This document shows, one piece after another, positions 23,089 to 31,229 of a stretch of 64,000 nucleotides of DNA. Source of the DNA: VRUE01 sp963716735 (GTDB lineage: Bacteria > Actinomycetota > Thermoleophilia > Solirubrobacterales > 70-9); contig OY970321.1 in NCBI GenBank assembly GCA_963716735.1, forward strand, positions 558,001-622,000. Reading direction: 5' to 3'. Position numbers and translations under genes: made by a program. The notes under the pieces are model-generated. The model had not been told where the DNA came from. It made no database searches and was given only the letters and a program-made list of their open reading frames with translations. Each line of letters opens with the position of its first letter. Position 1 is the stretch's first letter.

Positions 23089-23685
23089 GTGATCGACGCC
23101 CAGCCGCTGGTTCGGCTGGGCATGCGCCAGGCCCTGGCCGGCAATTTCGAGATCCATGAGAGCGAGACGCGTGGCGAGGCCGTCGGCTTAATCCAAGACA
23201 TCGGCAGCGTCGACGTCGCGATCGTCGCCCTGCGCCGCGAGCTCGGCGATGCCGAGGAGCCCCTGTACGGCAACGAGGCGATCCGGACACTGCGCAAGAC
23301 CGCCCCCGGCATGGGAATCGTCGCCCACGGGGAGCGCCCGGAGCGCCACCTCGCCTCGGCCGCTCTACAAGCGGGCGCAAGCGCCTACGTGGCACGCACC
23401 GCCGCCGCCGAGGAGATGACAAAAGCGGTCAGAGCCGCGCTCGACCAAGAGCGTTTCGTCGACCCGGCCGTGCCGCCGAGCGGCAGTCGCGGCAAGTTGA
23501 CCCGCCGCCAGCGCGAGATCCTGCAGCTACTGGCCGACGGCGGCTCGACCATCGTCGCCGCGCGTGACCTCGGCCTCAGCGAGGAAACGGTGAAGACCCA
23601 CACCAAGAACATCCTCGCCCGCCTCGGCGCCCGCAATAGAACGCACGCAGTGGCGATAGCCCTACGTGAGTGCCTCATCGATTAA
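23089..23685 (+). CDS. NarL/LuxR-type regulator with degenerate receiver
   Basis: 198 residues from GTG 23089; an in-frame stop lies upstream, so no longer form exists. Receiver-like domain about 1-120: IDAQPLVRLGMRQAL replaces the usual acidic DDH/DDQ start, and the position of the phospho-acceptor aspartate reads DVAIVALRRE, with no Asp after the strand. The C-terminal LuxR helix-turn-helix (LTRRQREILQLLADGGSTIVAARDLGLSEETVKTHTKNI in successive helices) is intact. Probably a phosphorylation-independent regulator. Divergent from rrf2, sharing a 77-bp promoter gap. Confidence 0.82.
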   Translation: MIDAQPLVRLGMRQALAGNFEIHESETRGEAVGLIQDIGSVDVAIVALRRELGDAEEPLYGNEAIRTLRKTAPGMGIVAHGERPERHLASAALQAGASAYVARTAAAEEMTKAVRAALDQERFVDPAVPPSGSRGKLTRRQREILQLLADGGSTIVAARDLGLSEETVKTHTKNILARLGARNRTHAVAIALRECLID

Positions 23686-23783
23686 CCGATTAGCGAGCGT
23701 CACGATCTGGTTCTTCGCGAGCGGCGCCGATATGGCCGATTGCCGCCGCCCGCGGACGCGAAGCGGAGCAGGCGGCGGTTTGA
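23686..23783. terminator. GC hairpin between convergent regulators
   Basis: The 98-bp gap between two convergent genes contains CCGCCGCC ... GGCGGCGG arms (about 23741-23777) with smaller internal pairing, able to fold in both transcripts. There is no T-run. A bidirectional, possibly factor-assisted terminator is the simplest reading. Confidence 0.35.
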
Positions 23784-24860
23784 TCAAATCCAGCCGCGGT
23801 CGCGCGCGGTGAGAACTGCCTGGGCCCGATCGACCGCGCCGATCTTGCCGTAGACGTTGTGCAGGTGGGTGCGGATGGTCGAGACCGAGAGCTGCATCTC
23901 GCCGGCGATCTGCTTGTAGACCATGCCCTCCGAGAGGTGGCGAAGGACGTCGAGCTCGCGGTTAGAGAGCGGACACGGCTCGCTGATCCGGGTGTCGCGC
24001 TCGCGCGGGTAGGGAAGCTCGTAGAGCAACTCACGCAGCCCGTCGGAACCAAGGCCGCAACGCTTAGCGGTCTCGCGCAGGCGCTCCGGGGTCACCGCCT
24101 CGCCCTGTGAGTAGTGGGCGACCATGTCGGCAGTGGCGATGATCGCGGCAAGTCCTTCGGCGTCCTCGGCGTGATGGCGCTCGATCGCAACCGCGATCCG
24201 CTGCGGCACGTTCCAGCGCCGCGCCAACACGCCACCGACCAGAGCGTGGTCGATGCCAAGCTGATCGCGTTCTTCGCGGATGCGCTGCTCGGGAGTGCGC
24301 GAAGTCGCGTCGAAGTAGGTCTTGCGGCCGGGGTGGAGCTTCGAGATGACCAGCCGGCCGATGTCGTGAAGAAGGGCGGCGACAACCAGCTCGTCGCGAT
24401 CCTGCCAGCCGATCTCGCGGCCGATCCTGGCCGCTGCCTGCTGGGTGGCGAGAGCGTGGACGCGGAACTGCTCCGGCCGCAGCTCCCAGCCACCGTTGGG
24501 CTCGAAGAAATCGAAGACGGGCGACGTGCCGGCGATTGCCAGCACGCCGGATGGCTTCAGAACTTCAATCGCGGCCGGGACGCCGCCGATGTTGCCCAAG
24601 CCGCTGGTGCGGTTGGCAAAACGCAGGACGGCGATCGTCAGCGCAACGTCCGCCTCGACCGCTTCGACCAGCTCGCCGACGCGGGCGGTCTCGGCCGTGG
24701 CCGCCTGCATCACCCGGGCGCGGGACTCGATCAGGGCTGGAAATTTCTCCACCGCCTCGAACGCGGCGGCCAGGCGGGCTCCAGGTGCGGGAGCAGCAGC
24801 ACCGCGTGGCGCATCGGCCGAGTGCACCTTCCCGTTGGTCTGAGTCTTGTTAGCCGCCAT
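23784..24860 (-). CDS. HDOD domain-LuxR helix-turn-helix fusion regulator
   Basis: 358 residues. The HDOD domain (about 30-255) begins with FPALIESRARVMQAA and has LLHDIGRLVISKLHPG and ERHHAEDAEGLAAIIATADMVAHY. The C-terminal LuxR DNA-binding domain (about 295-358) reads LSNRELDVLRHLSEGMVYKQIAGEMQLSVSTIRTH in successive helices. HDOD is a degenerate HD domain used in signal transduction, here wired to transcription control. This fusion seems characteristic of Thermoleophilia-type genomes (from memory). It sits next to another LuxR-type regulator in convergent orientation; target genes unknown. Confidence 0.88.
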   Translation of the reverse strand: MAANKTQTNGKVHSADAPRGAAAPAPGARLAAAFEAVEKFPALIESRARVMQAATAETARVGELVEAVEADVALTIAVLRFANRTSGLGNIGGVPAAIEVLKPSGVLAIAGTSPVFDFFEPNGGWELRPEQFRVHALATQQAAARIGREIGWQDRDELVVAALLHDIGRLVISKLHPGRKTYFDATSRTPEQRIREERDQLGIDHALVGGVLARRWNVPQRIAVAIERHHAEDAEGLAAIIATADMVAHYSQGEAVTPERLRETAKRCGLGSDGLRELLYELPYPRERDTRISEPCPLSNRELDVLRHLSEGMVYKQIAGEMQLSVSTIRTHLHNVYGKIGAVDRAQAVLTARDRGWI

Positions 24861-24937
24861 AACCGAGTCGCTCCGTCCCCGTCATCGGCAGCAGAGGACG
24901 CACGGTTTAGCTCGCGCCTCCCCATTTTTGGGTGTTG

Positions 24938-26305
24938 TTATGCGTTGAGGCGCACCAGCGCGGCGTCGATGCGCCGCAGCGATTCCTCCCGACCCAGCAC
25001 TGCCAGCGATTCGAAGATGCCGGGCGAGACCGTGCCTCCGCTGATCGCGACCCGGATCGGCTGGTAGACGCGCCCGGGCTTGAGACCGAGACGATCCGGC
25101 AACGGTGAAAGCACCGACTCGATCGTCGCGGGGTCGAAATCTCCGGCCGCGGCGAGGGCCTCATGAGCTGCATCCAGCGCCACCGGGGCCTCGTCCTTCA
25201 TCGTCTTGCGCCAGGCCTTCTCGTCCTCGGCCGGCGGTTCGAAGAGGAAGCGGATCAGTGGCCATACCTCCTCCAGCGTCTGCGCTTTCTCCTGCACGAT
25301 CTCGCAGGCCGCGCACAGCCGCTCGTCCTCCTTGCGTTCGAGATGGGTCGCCACCACCCGCACGTAATCCTCCAGGGGCATCTCGCGCATGTAGCGACCG
25401 TTGACCCAGCGCAGCTTCTTCTCGTCGAAGATCGCCGCCGCCTTGCCGACGTCGGCAACCCGGAAGCGCTCAACCAGCTCCTCGGTCGGGATCAGCGTTG
25501 CATCGTCGTCGGCCCCCCAGCCGAGCAGCGCCAGATAGTTGCGCACGGCCGCCGGCAGATAGCCGGCATCGCGCAGCTCCTGGACCGAGGCGGCGCCGTG
25601 GCGCTTGGAGAGCTTGCGCCCGTCGGGACCGTGCAGAAGCGGCAGATGGGCGTAGCGCGGCGCCTCGAAGCCCAGCGCCTCCAGCACGAGCAGCTGCTTC
25701 GGCGTGTTGGAGAGATGATCGTCGCCCCGCACGACGTCGGTGATGCCCATTTCCGCATCGTCCACGGCGACGGCGAAGTTGTAGAGGACCGAGCCATCGC
25801 CGCGGGCGATGACGAAATCGTCATAGCTGCGATTGGGGAAGCTGACGGGGCCGCGGATCAGGTCCTCGACCACGGTCTCGCCCTCGTCGGGCACGCGCAA
25901 GCGCACCGCGGCGTCCGGCGCAGCGCTCGGCTCGCCCCGGTAACCACGGCCGGCGCCGTACTCCGCCTTCCACGCCTCGACGTCCTTCGCCGTCGCCTGG
26001 TCCCGGTACGCCGCCCCGCTCTCCAGCAGGCGCTCCAGTGCCTCCTGGTGGCGCTCTGAGCGCGACGCCTGCGATACAGGGCCCTCGTCCCAGTCCAGCT
26101 CCAGCCAGCGCAACGCGTCGAGGATCTGCTCGACGTTCTCATCGGTCGACCGCTCGCGGTCGGTGTCCTCGATGCGCAGCACCAACGCGCCGCCCTCGTG
26201 GCGCGCCGCCAGCCAGTTGTAGAGCGCCGTCCTCGCGCCGCCGATGTGGAGGGCACCGGTTGGCGAGGGAGCAAACCTCAGTCGTGACGGGGAGTTGGCG
26301 GTCAT
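24938..26305 (-). CDS. gltX: glutamyl-tRNA synthetase
   Basis: 455 residues from ATG 26305; the open frame upstream is spurious. Class I motifs: RFAPSPTGALHIGGART (HIGH) and KLSKRHGA (KMSKS), plus VLRIEDTDRERS. No zinc-finger cysteines of the E. coli type (only a CAACE pair late in the protein). With GatCAB in the same window, this enzyme is probably the non-discriminating type that also charges tRNA(Gln), but that is inference. The divergent start is shared with the 99-residue gene at 26420. Confidence 0.95.
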   Translation of the reverse strand: MTANSPSRLRFAPSPTGALHIGGARTALYNWLAARHEGGALVLRIEDTDRERSTDENVEQILDALRWLELDWDEGPVSQASRSERHQEALERLLESGAAYRDQATAKDVEAWKAEYGAGRGYRGEPSAAPDAAVRLRVPDEGETVVEDLIRGPVSFPNRSYDDFVIARGDGSVLYNFAVAVDDAEMGITDVVRGDDHLSNTPKQLLVLEALGFEAPRYAHLPLLHGPDGRKLSKRHGAASVQELRDAGYLPAAVRNYLALLGWGADDDATLIPTEELVERFRVADVGKAAAIFDEKKLRWVNGRYMREMPLEDYVRVVATHLERKEDERLCAACEIVQEKAQTLEEVWPLIRFLFEPPAEDEKAWRKTMKDEAPVALDAAHEALAAAGDFDPATIESVLSPLPDRLGLKPGRVYQPIRVAISGGTVSPGIFESLAVLGREESLRRIDAALVRLNA

Positions 26306-26419
26306 CGGGTCGGGGCGGGCATGTTTCCACAGCGCAGCGGCTCGATCCCGTTTGATGACCCTCGCGCCGGGTGTACGCTCGCTCTTGACCCTGAAGCATT
26401 CCCATCGAAGGAGGAGAAC

Positions 26420-26719
26420 ATGTACGCAAGAGTCGTACGTTGGGAGGGCGCCAACGCAGAGAGTCTGGAGCGGGCCGCCGGCGAGATCCGCACCCGCGCT
26501 GAGACTGAGGGCGGGCCTCCGGAGGGAGTCCCCGCCAAAGGCCTGCTGATCCTGAACGACGGCGAGAGCGGCCGCTCGATCGCGATCAGCCTCTTCGAGA
26601 CCGAGGACGACTACCGCGAAGGAGATGAGACCCTGAACGCCATGTCGCCGCCCGATGAAGGATTCGGCAAGCGCGTCGCGGTCGAGAAATATGAGGTGGC
26701 GGTGCAGCTGGAGGCCTGA
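26420..26719 (+). CDS. 99-residue dimeric alpha-beta barrel-like protein
   Basis: From ATG 26420 with a strong AAGGAGGAG site 5 nt upstream; upstream codons in the frame are not supported. MYARVVRWEGANAESLERAAGEI, then GLLILNDGESGRSIAISLFETEDDYREGDETLNAM and a final KYEVAVQLEA follow the ABM/ferredoxin-like barrel pattern of small stress or monooxygenase-like proteins. No catalytic residues can be assigned. It lies 22 bp before nfo, so co-transcription is likely. Confidence 0.65.
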   Translation: MYARVVRWEGANAESLERAAGEIRTRAETEGGPPEGVPAKGLLILNDGESGRSIAISLFETEDDYREGDETLNAMSPPDEGFGKRVAVEKYEVAVQLEA

Positions 26720-26741
26720 GGAACCATAGGATGCCGCCTCG

Positions 26742-27605
26742 ATGCTGATCGGGGCACACGTATCTACCGCCGGTGGCCTGGCGAAGGCGATCGAGCGCGG
26801 AACCGACCTGGGTTGCGAATCGATCCAGATCTTCAACCAGAGCCCGCGGATGTGGCGGCCGACGAAATACGGTTCCGACGACTTCGCCGAGTTCAAAGAG
26901 TCGATGGATGACTCACCCGTCGAAGCAGTCGTAATCCACGCCGTCTACCTGATCAACTGCGCGACCAAAGACAAGGAAATGCGCAAGAAGTCCCTTGACT
27001 CGCTGACGCACGCGCTGCGGACCGGCGACGGGATCGGCGCCGCCGGCGTCGTCCTCCATCCGGGCGCGCAGAAAGGCGAGCCACATGGCCCTTCGATGAA
27101 ACGCGCGGCGAAAGTCATCGCCGCCGCGGTCAAAAGCAGCGACAGCTGCCCGCTGCTGCTGGAGCAGACCGCCGGCCACAAAGGGCTCCTCGGCCGCAAC
27201 TTCGATGAGACCGCAGAGCTGATCGACCTCGCCGGCGGCGGCAAGCGCCTCGGCCTCTGCCTCGACTCCTGCCACCTCTTCGTCCAGGGCTACGACGTAA
27301 CCGACCCCGAGCACCTGAGCGCGATCGTCGACGAAGCCGACGAGAAGGTCGGCCTCGATCGCCTGCGCTGCCTGCACGTCAACGACGCCGGAGCCCCCTT
27401 CGGCTCCAACCGCGACCGTCACGCCAACCTCGGCAAAGGCGAGATGGGCAAGCAGGGCCTGGCCGCCTTCCTCTCCGAGCCCCGCTTCGAGGGCCTTCCG
27501 GCAACCCTGGAGACGCCCGGGCCCAACAAGAAAGGTCCGGACAAGAAAGAAGTCACGGCAGCGAAGCGCCTGCGGCAGACCGGGCTCAAGCGCCGTAAGG
27601 GGTGA
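26742..27605 (+). CDS. nfo: endonuclease IV (AP endonuclease)
   Basis: 287 residues. TIM-barrel metal ligands in family motifs: IGAHVSTAGGL, VIHAVYLINCA, VLHPGAQKG, LLLEQTAGH (Glu), LCLDSCHLFVQGYD, CLHVNDAGAPFGSNRDRHANLGKGEMG and LETPG. It incises DNA 5' to abasic sites using three zinc ions. The C-terminus is extended by a Lys/Arg-rich tail (KKGPDKKEVTAAKRLRQTGLKRRKG-type). The stop codon lies inside the left arm of a palindromic repeat. Confidence 0.93.
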   Translation: MLIGAHVSTAGGLAKAIERGTDLGCESIQIFNQSPRMWRPTKYGSDDFAEFKESMDDSPVEAVVIHAVYLINCATKDKEMRKKSLDSLTHALRTGDGIGAAGVVLHPGAQKGEPHGPSMKRAAKVIAAAVKSSDSCPLLLEQTAGHKGLLGRNFDETAELIDLAGGGKRLGLCLDSCHLFVQGYDVTDPEHLSAIVDEADEKVGLDRLRCLHVNDAGAPFGSNRDRHANLGKGEMGKQGLAAFLSEPRFEGLPATLETPGPNKKGPDKKEVTAAKRLRQTGLKRRKG

Positions 27606-27715
27606 GGGACAGCAACCCTCTGTGCGTGAATTTGGGTCGCACGGCCTTCGGCCTTAGCAACTATGTCTGAGCGCGGCTTCGCCGCGCATTCATCGGATTT
27701 CAGTGTCACCCTCCG

Positions 27716-27900
27716 CCCACCGGCGGTGTCGTCCGGCCGGAGCGATTGGTTCCTCGGTGGTGGCGGGCTGACTCCTCATCGGATCGCCGACCCGTGGGCC
27801 TGGCCTCCATGCATTGTGTCGCCCGCCACCGCCCGAGGAGCTCCGGAGTGACCTGATAGGAGCGTGGCGACGCCCCCACTGAAATTTGTCCCCCGGAGGT
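27716..27900 (+). ncRNA. predicted IS110 bridge RNA with target and donor loops
   Basis: Target loop: a stem of about 15 paired bases (GGTGGCGGGC at 27759-27768 with GCCCGCCACC at 27821-27830, extended outward by GG/CC and CCTC/GAGG) encloses TCATCGGAT (27776-27784), identical to the left target flank 27690-27698, and ATGCA (27809-27813), complementary to TGCAT at 29030-29034. Donor loop: stem CTCCGG (27841-27846) with CCGGAG (27893-27898) encloses ATAGGAGC (27856-27863), identical to the right IS end 29020-29027, and ACTGAAAT (27878-27885), complementary to ATTTCAGT at 27697-27704. The order left guide-right guide in each loop is that described for IS621-type bridge RNAs. Ends are approximate. 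Confidence 0.8.
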
Positions 27901-27936
27901 CCGCTTCAACGGCAACGAAATGAAGGGACGGCACAG

Positions 27937-28974
27937 ATGATCGTGATCGGGGCGGATATTCACAAGCGCAACCACACGCTGGTGGCGGTGAGAGCGGGAA
28001 GTGGAGAGCTCCTTGGCGAGCTCGAGATCAAAGCCGAGGAGGCAGGGCACCGGCGGGCCCTGCGCTGGGCGCGGGAGTTAGGAGAAGAGCGCATCTGGGC
28101 ACTGGAGGACTGCCGGCATGTCTCTCGGCGCCTCGAGGGAGCGCTGCTGGGCGCCGGGGAGCGGGTGGTGCGGGTCTCCCCGCGCCTTACGGGCTCCTCT
28201 CGCCGTGAAGAGCGACCGGTGGGTAAGTCAGATCGGATCGACGCCCTGGCGGTCGCCCGGGTGGTGGTGCGCGAAGGCCCCGAGCGCTTCCCCGCTGCCT
28301 TCCTCGATGAGCGCGCGATGGAGATCCGCCTACTGGCAGATCACCGCTCAAACCTGATCGCAGAGCGCACCAGGGCGCAAAACCGGCTGCGCTGGCACCT
28401 CGTCGACCTCTGTCCGGAGCTCGAGGCCGAGCTGCCAACCGGCTCGCTGGACCGAGCGGGGCGCCTGCGGGCCGTCTCAGAGCGCCTGGAAGGAATCGAG
28501 TCCGTCAGGGCAAGAGTGGCGCGCGAGCTGGTGGAGCGAGTCTCGGTATTGGCCCAAGAGGCAAAGCGCCTGGAAGCGGAGATCGCAGAGCTCATCAGAG
28601 CCCACCGGCCCGCCCTGCTGCAGGAGACCGGCTGCGGGCCGCTAAGCGCTGCAATCCTGATCGGCCACACCGCAGGCGCCGAGCGCTTCGCCTCCGATGC
28701 CCAGTTCGCTCGCATGGCAGGTGTTGCGCCGATCCCGGCCTCCTCAGGCAGGACCCAGCGCCATCGTCTGCATCGCGGTGGCGATCGCCAGCTCAACCAT
28801 GCCCTGCACGTGATTGCGCTCACCCGATCGCGGCTTGACCCCGAGACCCGCACCTACCTTGCCCGCAAGCGGGCCGAGGGCAAGAGCAACCGCGAGGCCA
28901 TGCGCTGCCTCAAACGCCATCTCGCCAGGCGCTTTCATCGGTTGCTGCTCGACCCCTCTCCCTCTTCATCTTGA
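27937..28974 (+). CDS. IS110-family recombinase/transposase
   Basis: 345 residues from ATG 27937; the frame extends to 27886, but that part overlaps the donor loop. The N-terminal RuvC-like DEDD domain opens with VIGADIHKRNHTLVAV (first Asp at residue 7) and contains GKSDRIDALAVARVV. A long coiled-coil region spans about 130-225. The C-terminal Transposase_20 domain (LLQETGCGPLSAAILIGH...FARMAGVAPIPASSGRTQRHRLHRGGDRQLNHAL) has the likely catalytic serine in PASSG. Intact. It works with the guide RNA encoded upstream. Confidence 0.93.
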   Translation: MIVIGADIHKRNHTLVAVRAGSGELLGELEIKAEEAGHRRALRWARELGEERIWALEDCRHVSRRLEGALLGAGERVVRVSPRLTGSSRREERPVGKSDRIDALAVARVVVREGPERFPAAFLDERAMEIRLLADHRSNLIAERTRAQNRLRWHLVDLCPELEAELPTGSLDRAGRLRAVSERLEGIESVRARVARELVERVSVLAQEAKRLEAEIAELIRAHRPALLQETGCGPLSAAILIGHTAGAERFASDAQFARMAGVAPIPASSGRTQRHRLHRGGDRQLNHALHVIALTRSRLDPETRTYLARKRAEGKSNREAMRCLKRHLARRFHRLLLDPSPSSS

Positions 28975-29233
28975 GAGGTAGATCCGGCAAATCCGTCGTC
29001 TCTCAGAGGTGCACTTGACATAGGAGCAATGCATATCGCCGCTTCGCGACATTCACCCACAGAGGGTTGCTGTCCCTCACTTCAAGCGCCGCAGTTACCC
29101 CCAGCGACCTCCAGACATTGCCGAGTCACTTCCGACCCGGAGCTTCACCAAGCTCACCGAAGACGACCCAGCGCCTCCAGGCCCTCTCACTTGAGCTGGG
29201 GCGATGGACCGAAGTGGTTCAGAGCTTCGTGTG

Positions 29234-29383
29234 GACGAGAGGCCAGTGGTCCTCTGGGCGAATGTCGCCGAAGGCGGCGATATGCAATCTGTCCTCTGCG
29301 CGGCGAAGCCGCGCTCCAACATCGTCGCGAAGCGCGAAGCGCGCGCGACCTAAATTCGACCAGAGGGCCACTGGCCTCTCGTC
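29234..29383 (+). repeat. palindromic repeat, copy 4
   Basis: 24-bp outer arms 29234-29257 and 29360-29383 (one mismatch) flank the core GCGAATGTCGCCGAAGGCGG...ATATGCAATC, a GCGCGGC-GAA-GCCGCGC hairpin, a GTCGCG/CGCGAC stem and a final AAATTCG. Same orientation as copy 2. The target-like stretch reads (minus strand) GACAGATTGCAT, so it matches the IS110 left guide less well. The rest of 28975-29402 holds the IS right end, half of copy 3 and about 150 bp without visible features. Confidence 0.86.
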
Positions 29384-29402
29384 CCCCCACCGAGGCTGAG
29401 AG

Positions 29403-30692
29403 CTATTTGATGTGGACGCCGGAGATCGCGCGGCTGATGACCAGGCGCTGGATCTCGGAGGTGCCCTCGAAGATCGTGTAGATCTTGGCGTCGCGGTGCA
29501 TCCGCTCGACCGGGAACTCGCGGGTGTAGCCGTTGCCGCCGAGGATCTGGATCGCCCGCTCGGTCGACCAGACGGCGACCTCGCCTGCCTTCAGCTTCGA
29601 CATCGAGCCCTCGGCGTTCTCGAACTTCTGGCCGGTGCGACCCATCCAGGCGGCGCGCCAGACCAGCAGCCGGGCGGCGTCGATCTCCATCTTCATGTCG
29701 GCGAGCGCGAAGGCGATCGACTGGTTCTCGATGATCGCCTTGCCGAACTGCCGGCGCTCTTTGGCGTACTCCAGCGAGTACTCGTAGGCCGCGCGGGCGA
29801 TACCGATCGCCTGGGCGCCGACCGTCGGCCGGCTTGCCTCGAAGGTCTGCATCGCCGCCTGTGATTTCGAGCTCTTGCCCTCGCGGACGCGCGCGAGGCG
29901 CTCGTCGAGCTTCTCTTTGCCCCCGAGCAGGCAAGAACCCGGAATGCGGCAATCGTCGAGGTGGACGTCGGCGGTATGAGAGGCGCGCAGGCCGTGCTTC
30001 TTGACCTTGGCACCCTGCTCGCAGCCCTTCGTTCCCGGCGGGATGACGAAGGCGGCGTGTCCGCGCGAGCGCAGCTCGCGATCGACCGAGGCGATGACGA
30101 CGTGGACGTCGGCGATGCCGCCGTTGGTCGCCCACGCCTTCTGGCCGTTGAGAACCCACTCGTCCGTCGCCTCGTCGTACTTGGCGGTGGTGCGGATCGC
30201 CGCCACATCGGAGCCCGCATCCGGCTCAGAAGCGCAGAAGGCGGCCACCTTGGGATCGTCCTCCGTGCCGAAGCACTGGGGGATCCACTCGCCCATCTGC
30301 TCCGGGGTTCCCTGCCCGAAGATCGCGGCGACGGCCAGCGAGGTGCCCATGATCGCCATGCCGATGCCGGCGTCGCCCCAGAACAGCTCCTCGTTGGCGA
30401 TCGGCAGCGTCAAGCCGGTGTCATCGCCGAAGAACTGGCCGAGCGCTTCAAAGCCGTAGAGGCCGATCTTGGCCGCCTCCTGGATCACCGGCCATGGCGT
30501 CTCCTCGCGCTCGTCCCATTCGGCCGCCGCGGGGCGCACGACGCCCTCGGCAAAGCCGTGCACCCAGTCGCGGATGTCCTGTTGATCCTGGTTCAGCTCA
30601 AGGGTGAACTTCGGACCCTCGGACTCCGCGGCATCCGTTGCTGCGTCTGCCGCCACCTGCTCTGCCTCTGCCACCGCTGAAGAATCGCTCAT
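29403..30692 (-). CDS. acyl-CoA dehydrogenase
   Basis: 429 residues. The first ~28 residues are an Ala/Glu-rich extension. Then follow the helical N-domain (LELNQDQQDIRDWVHGFAEGVVRP), the FAD/substrate strands (AAFCASEPDAGSDVAAIRTTA; WVLNGQKAWATNGG) and the C-terminal domain. Catalytic base Glu is in IYTIFEGTSEIQRLVISRAI, the position used by short/medium-chain enzymes. It also has RRQFGKAIIENQSIAFALADM and the FAD-binding QILGGNGYTREFPVER. It oxidises an acyl-CoA to the 2-enoyl-CoA, passing electrons to ETF. Chain length is not decidable. Monocistronic. Confidence 0.92.
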   Translation of the reverse strand: MSDSSAVAEAEQVAADAATDAAESEGPKFTLELNQDQQDIRDWVHGFAEGVVRPAAAEWDEREETPWPVIQEAAKIGLYGFEALGQFFGDDTGLTLPIANEELFWGDAGIGMAIMGTSLAVAAIFGQGTPEQMGEWIPQCFGTEDDPKVAAFCASEPDAGSDVAAIRTTAKYDEATDEWVLNGQKAWATNGGIADVHVVIASVDRELRSRGHAAFVIPPGTKGCEQGAKVKKHGLRASHTADVHLDDCRIPGSCLLGGKEKLDERLARVREGKSSKSQAAMQTFEASRPTVGAQAIGIARAAYEYSLEYAKERRQFGKAIIENQSIAFALADMKMEIDAARLLVWRAAWMGRTGQKFENAEGSMSKLKAGEVAVWSTERAIQILGGNGYTREFPVERMHRDAKIYTIFEGTSEIQRLVISRAISGVHIK

Positions 30693-30721
30693 CCCGCGAT
30701 CCTACACGGAATCATGTCGTC

Positions 30722-31117
30722 TTAGACGCCCGGAGGCTCCGACGCAAGATCGCGCAGGTCGAAGGCCCGTAGCCCCTCCGGACCGCCGTCGGTGCAGTCG
30801 AAGAAGCGACGGTTGAGGCAGTCGTACTCGGGGCCGCTTCCCGAATAGGCGCGCTCGACCGAGAACGGGCAATGGGGCAGCGCCGCGCCGGTCATCTTGA
30901 CCCCGCCGAAGCCCCCCGGCTGTCGCACCGCGTCGAGTTCGACCTTGGCGGCGAAGACCTCCTGCATGCAACCGACGTACTGAGTCCCGGTCAGTCCGTC
31001 GACGAAGCTATAGAGGAAACGGCAGCCCAGCTCAACGCAACCACGGGGCTCGACCATCTTGTCGCAGAAGGAACGGCACTGACGGCACTCACCGGTCTTC
31101 TGGCGCGTAGCGGGCAT
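30722..31117 (-). CDS. cysteine-rich conserved hypothetical protein
   Basis: 131 residues with ten cysteines, clustered as ECRQCRSFC (10-17), GCVELGC, GCMQEVF, HCPFS and DCLNRRFFDC. The spacing suggests bound metal(s), zinc or Fe-S, in a cytosolic protein (no signal peptide). I do not recognise a named family. It lies 29 bp downstream of the start of the acyl-CoA dehydrogenase gene's promoter side, in the same direction, so it may be the first gene of a two-gene unit with that dehydrogenase. Confidence 0.62.
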   Translation of the reverse strand: MPATRQKTGECRQCRSFCDKMVEPRGCVELGCRFLYSFVDGLTGTQYVGCMQEVFAAKVELDAVRQPGGFGGVKMTGAALPHCPFSVERAYSGSGPEYDCLNRRFFDCTDGGPEGLRAFDLRDLASEPPGV

Positions 31118-31229
31118 GACCAGAGTCTAGGGACAGTCTGGGCGCGTGAAAACCAAGCAGATCAAGGACGCAGGGAGCGTGGCGTGCTCTGCACGCGAGC
31201 GACCGAGGACGCCGAGATGCGCCGGTTTC

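Larger units (their letters stand above)
27700..29030 (+). mobile_element. IS110-family insertion sequence (about 1331 bp)
   Basis: Boundaries come from comparison with empty copies of the same repeat. The left end starts TCAGTGTCACC after GGATT; the right end is CATAGGAGCAAT before GCATATCG. There are no terminal inverted repeats and no target duplication beyond 1-2 bases, as expected for IS110. About 237 bp of noncoding DNA precedes the recombinase gene and only about 56 bp follows it, the layout of the IS110 group whose guide RNA lies in the left end. Confidence 0.88.
27602..29080 (-). repeat. palindromic repeat, copy 3, split by an IS110 element
   Basis: The left half 27602-27699 and right half 29031-29080 join to a 148-bp element like the other copies. 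The outer arms 27602-27624 and 29058-29080 are a perfect 23-bp inverted repeat. The left half holds the GCGCGGC-TTC-GCCGCGC hairpin and ends CATCGGATT; the right half begins GCATATCGCCGCTTCGCGACATT. In intact copies the equivalent sequence is continuous (GGATTGCAT), which fixes the insertion point to within 1-2 bases. Confidence 0.88.

Noticed and set aside
23700..23790. Fifth copy of the palindromic repeat family
   Set aside because: It has GC-rich inverted arms and a GATTGCCGCC stretch but lacks the conserved core (GAATGTCGC, TGCAAT, AATTCG), so it was called a simple intergenic hairpin.
27886..27936. Earlier TTG start for the IS110 recombinase
   Set aside because: It would begin inside the donor-loop region of the predicted bridge RNA and adds 17 residues unlike the family N-terminus; ATG 27937 gives the normal VIGADIHK start.
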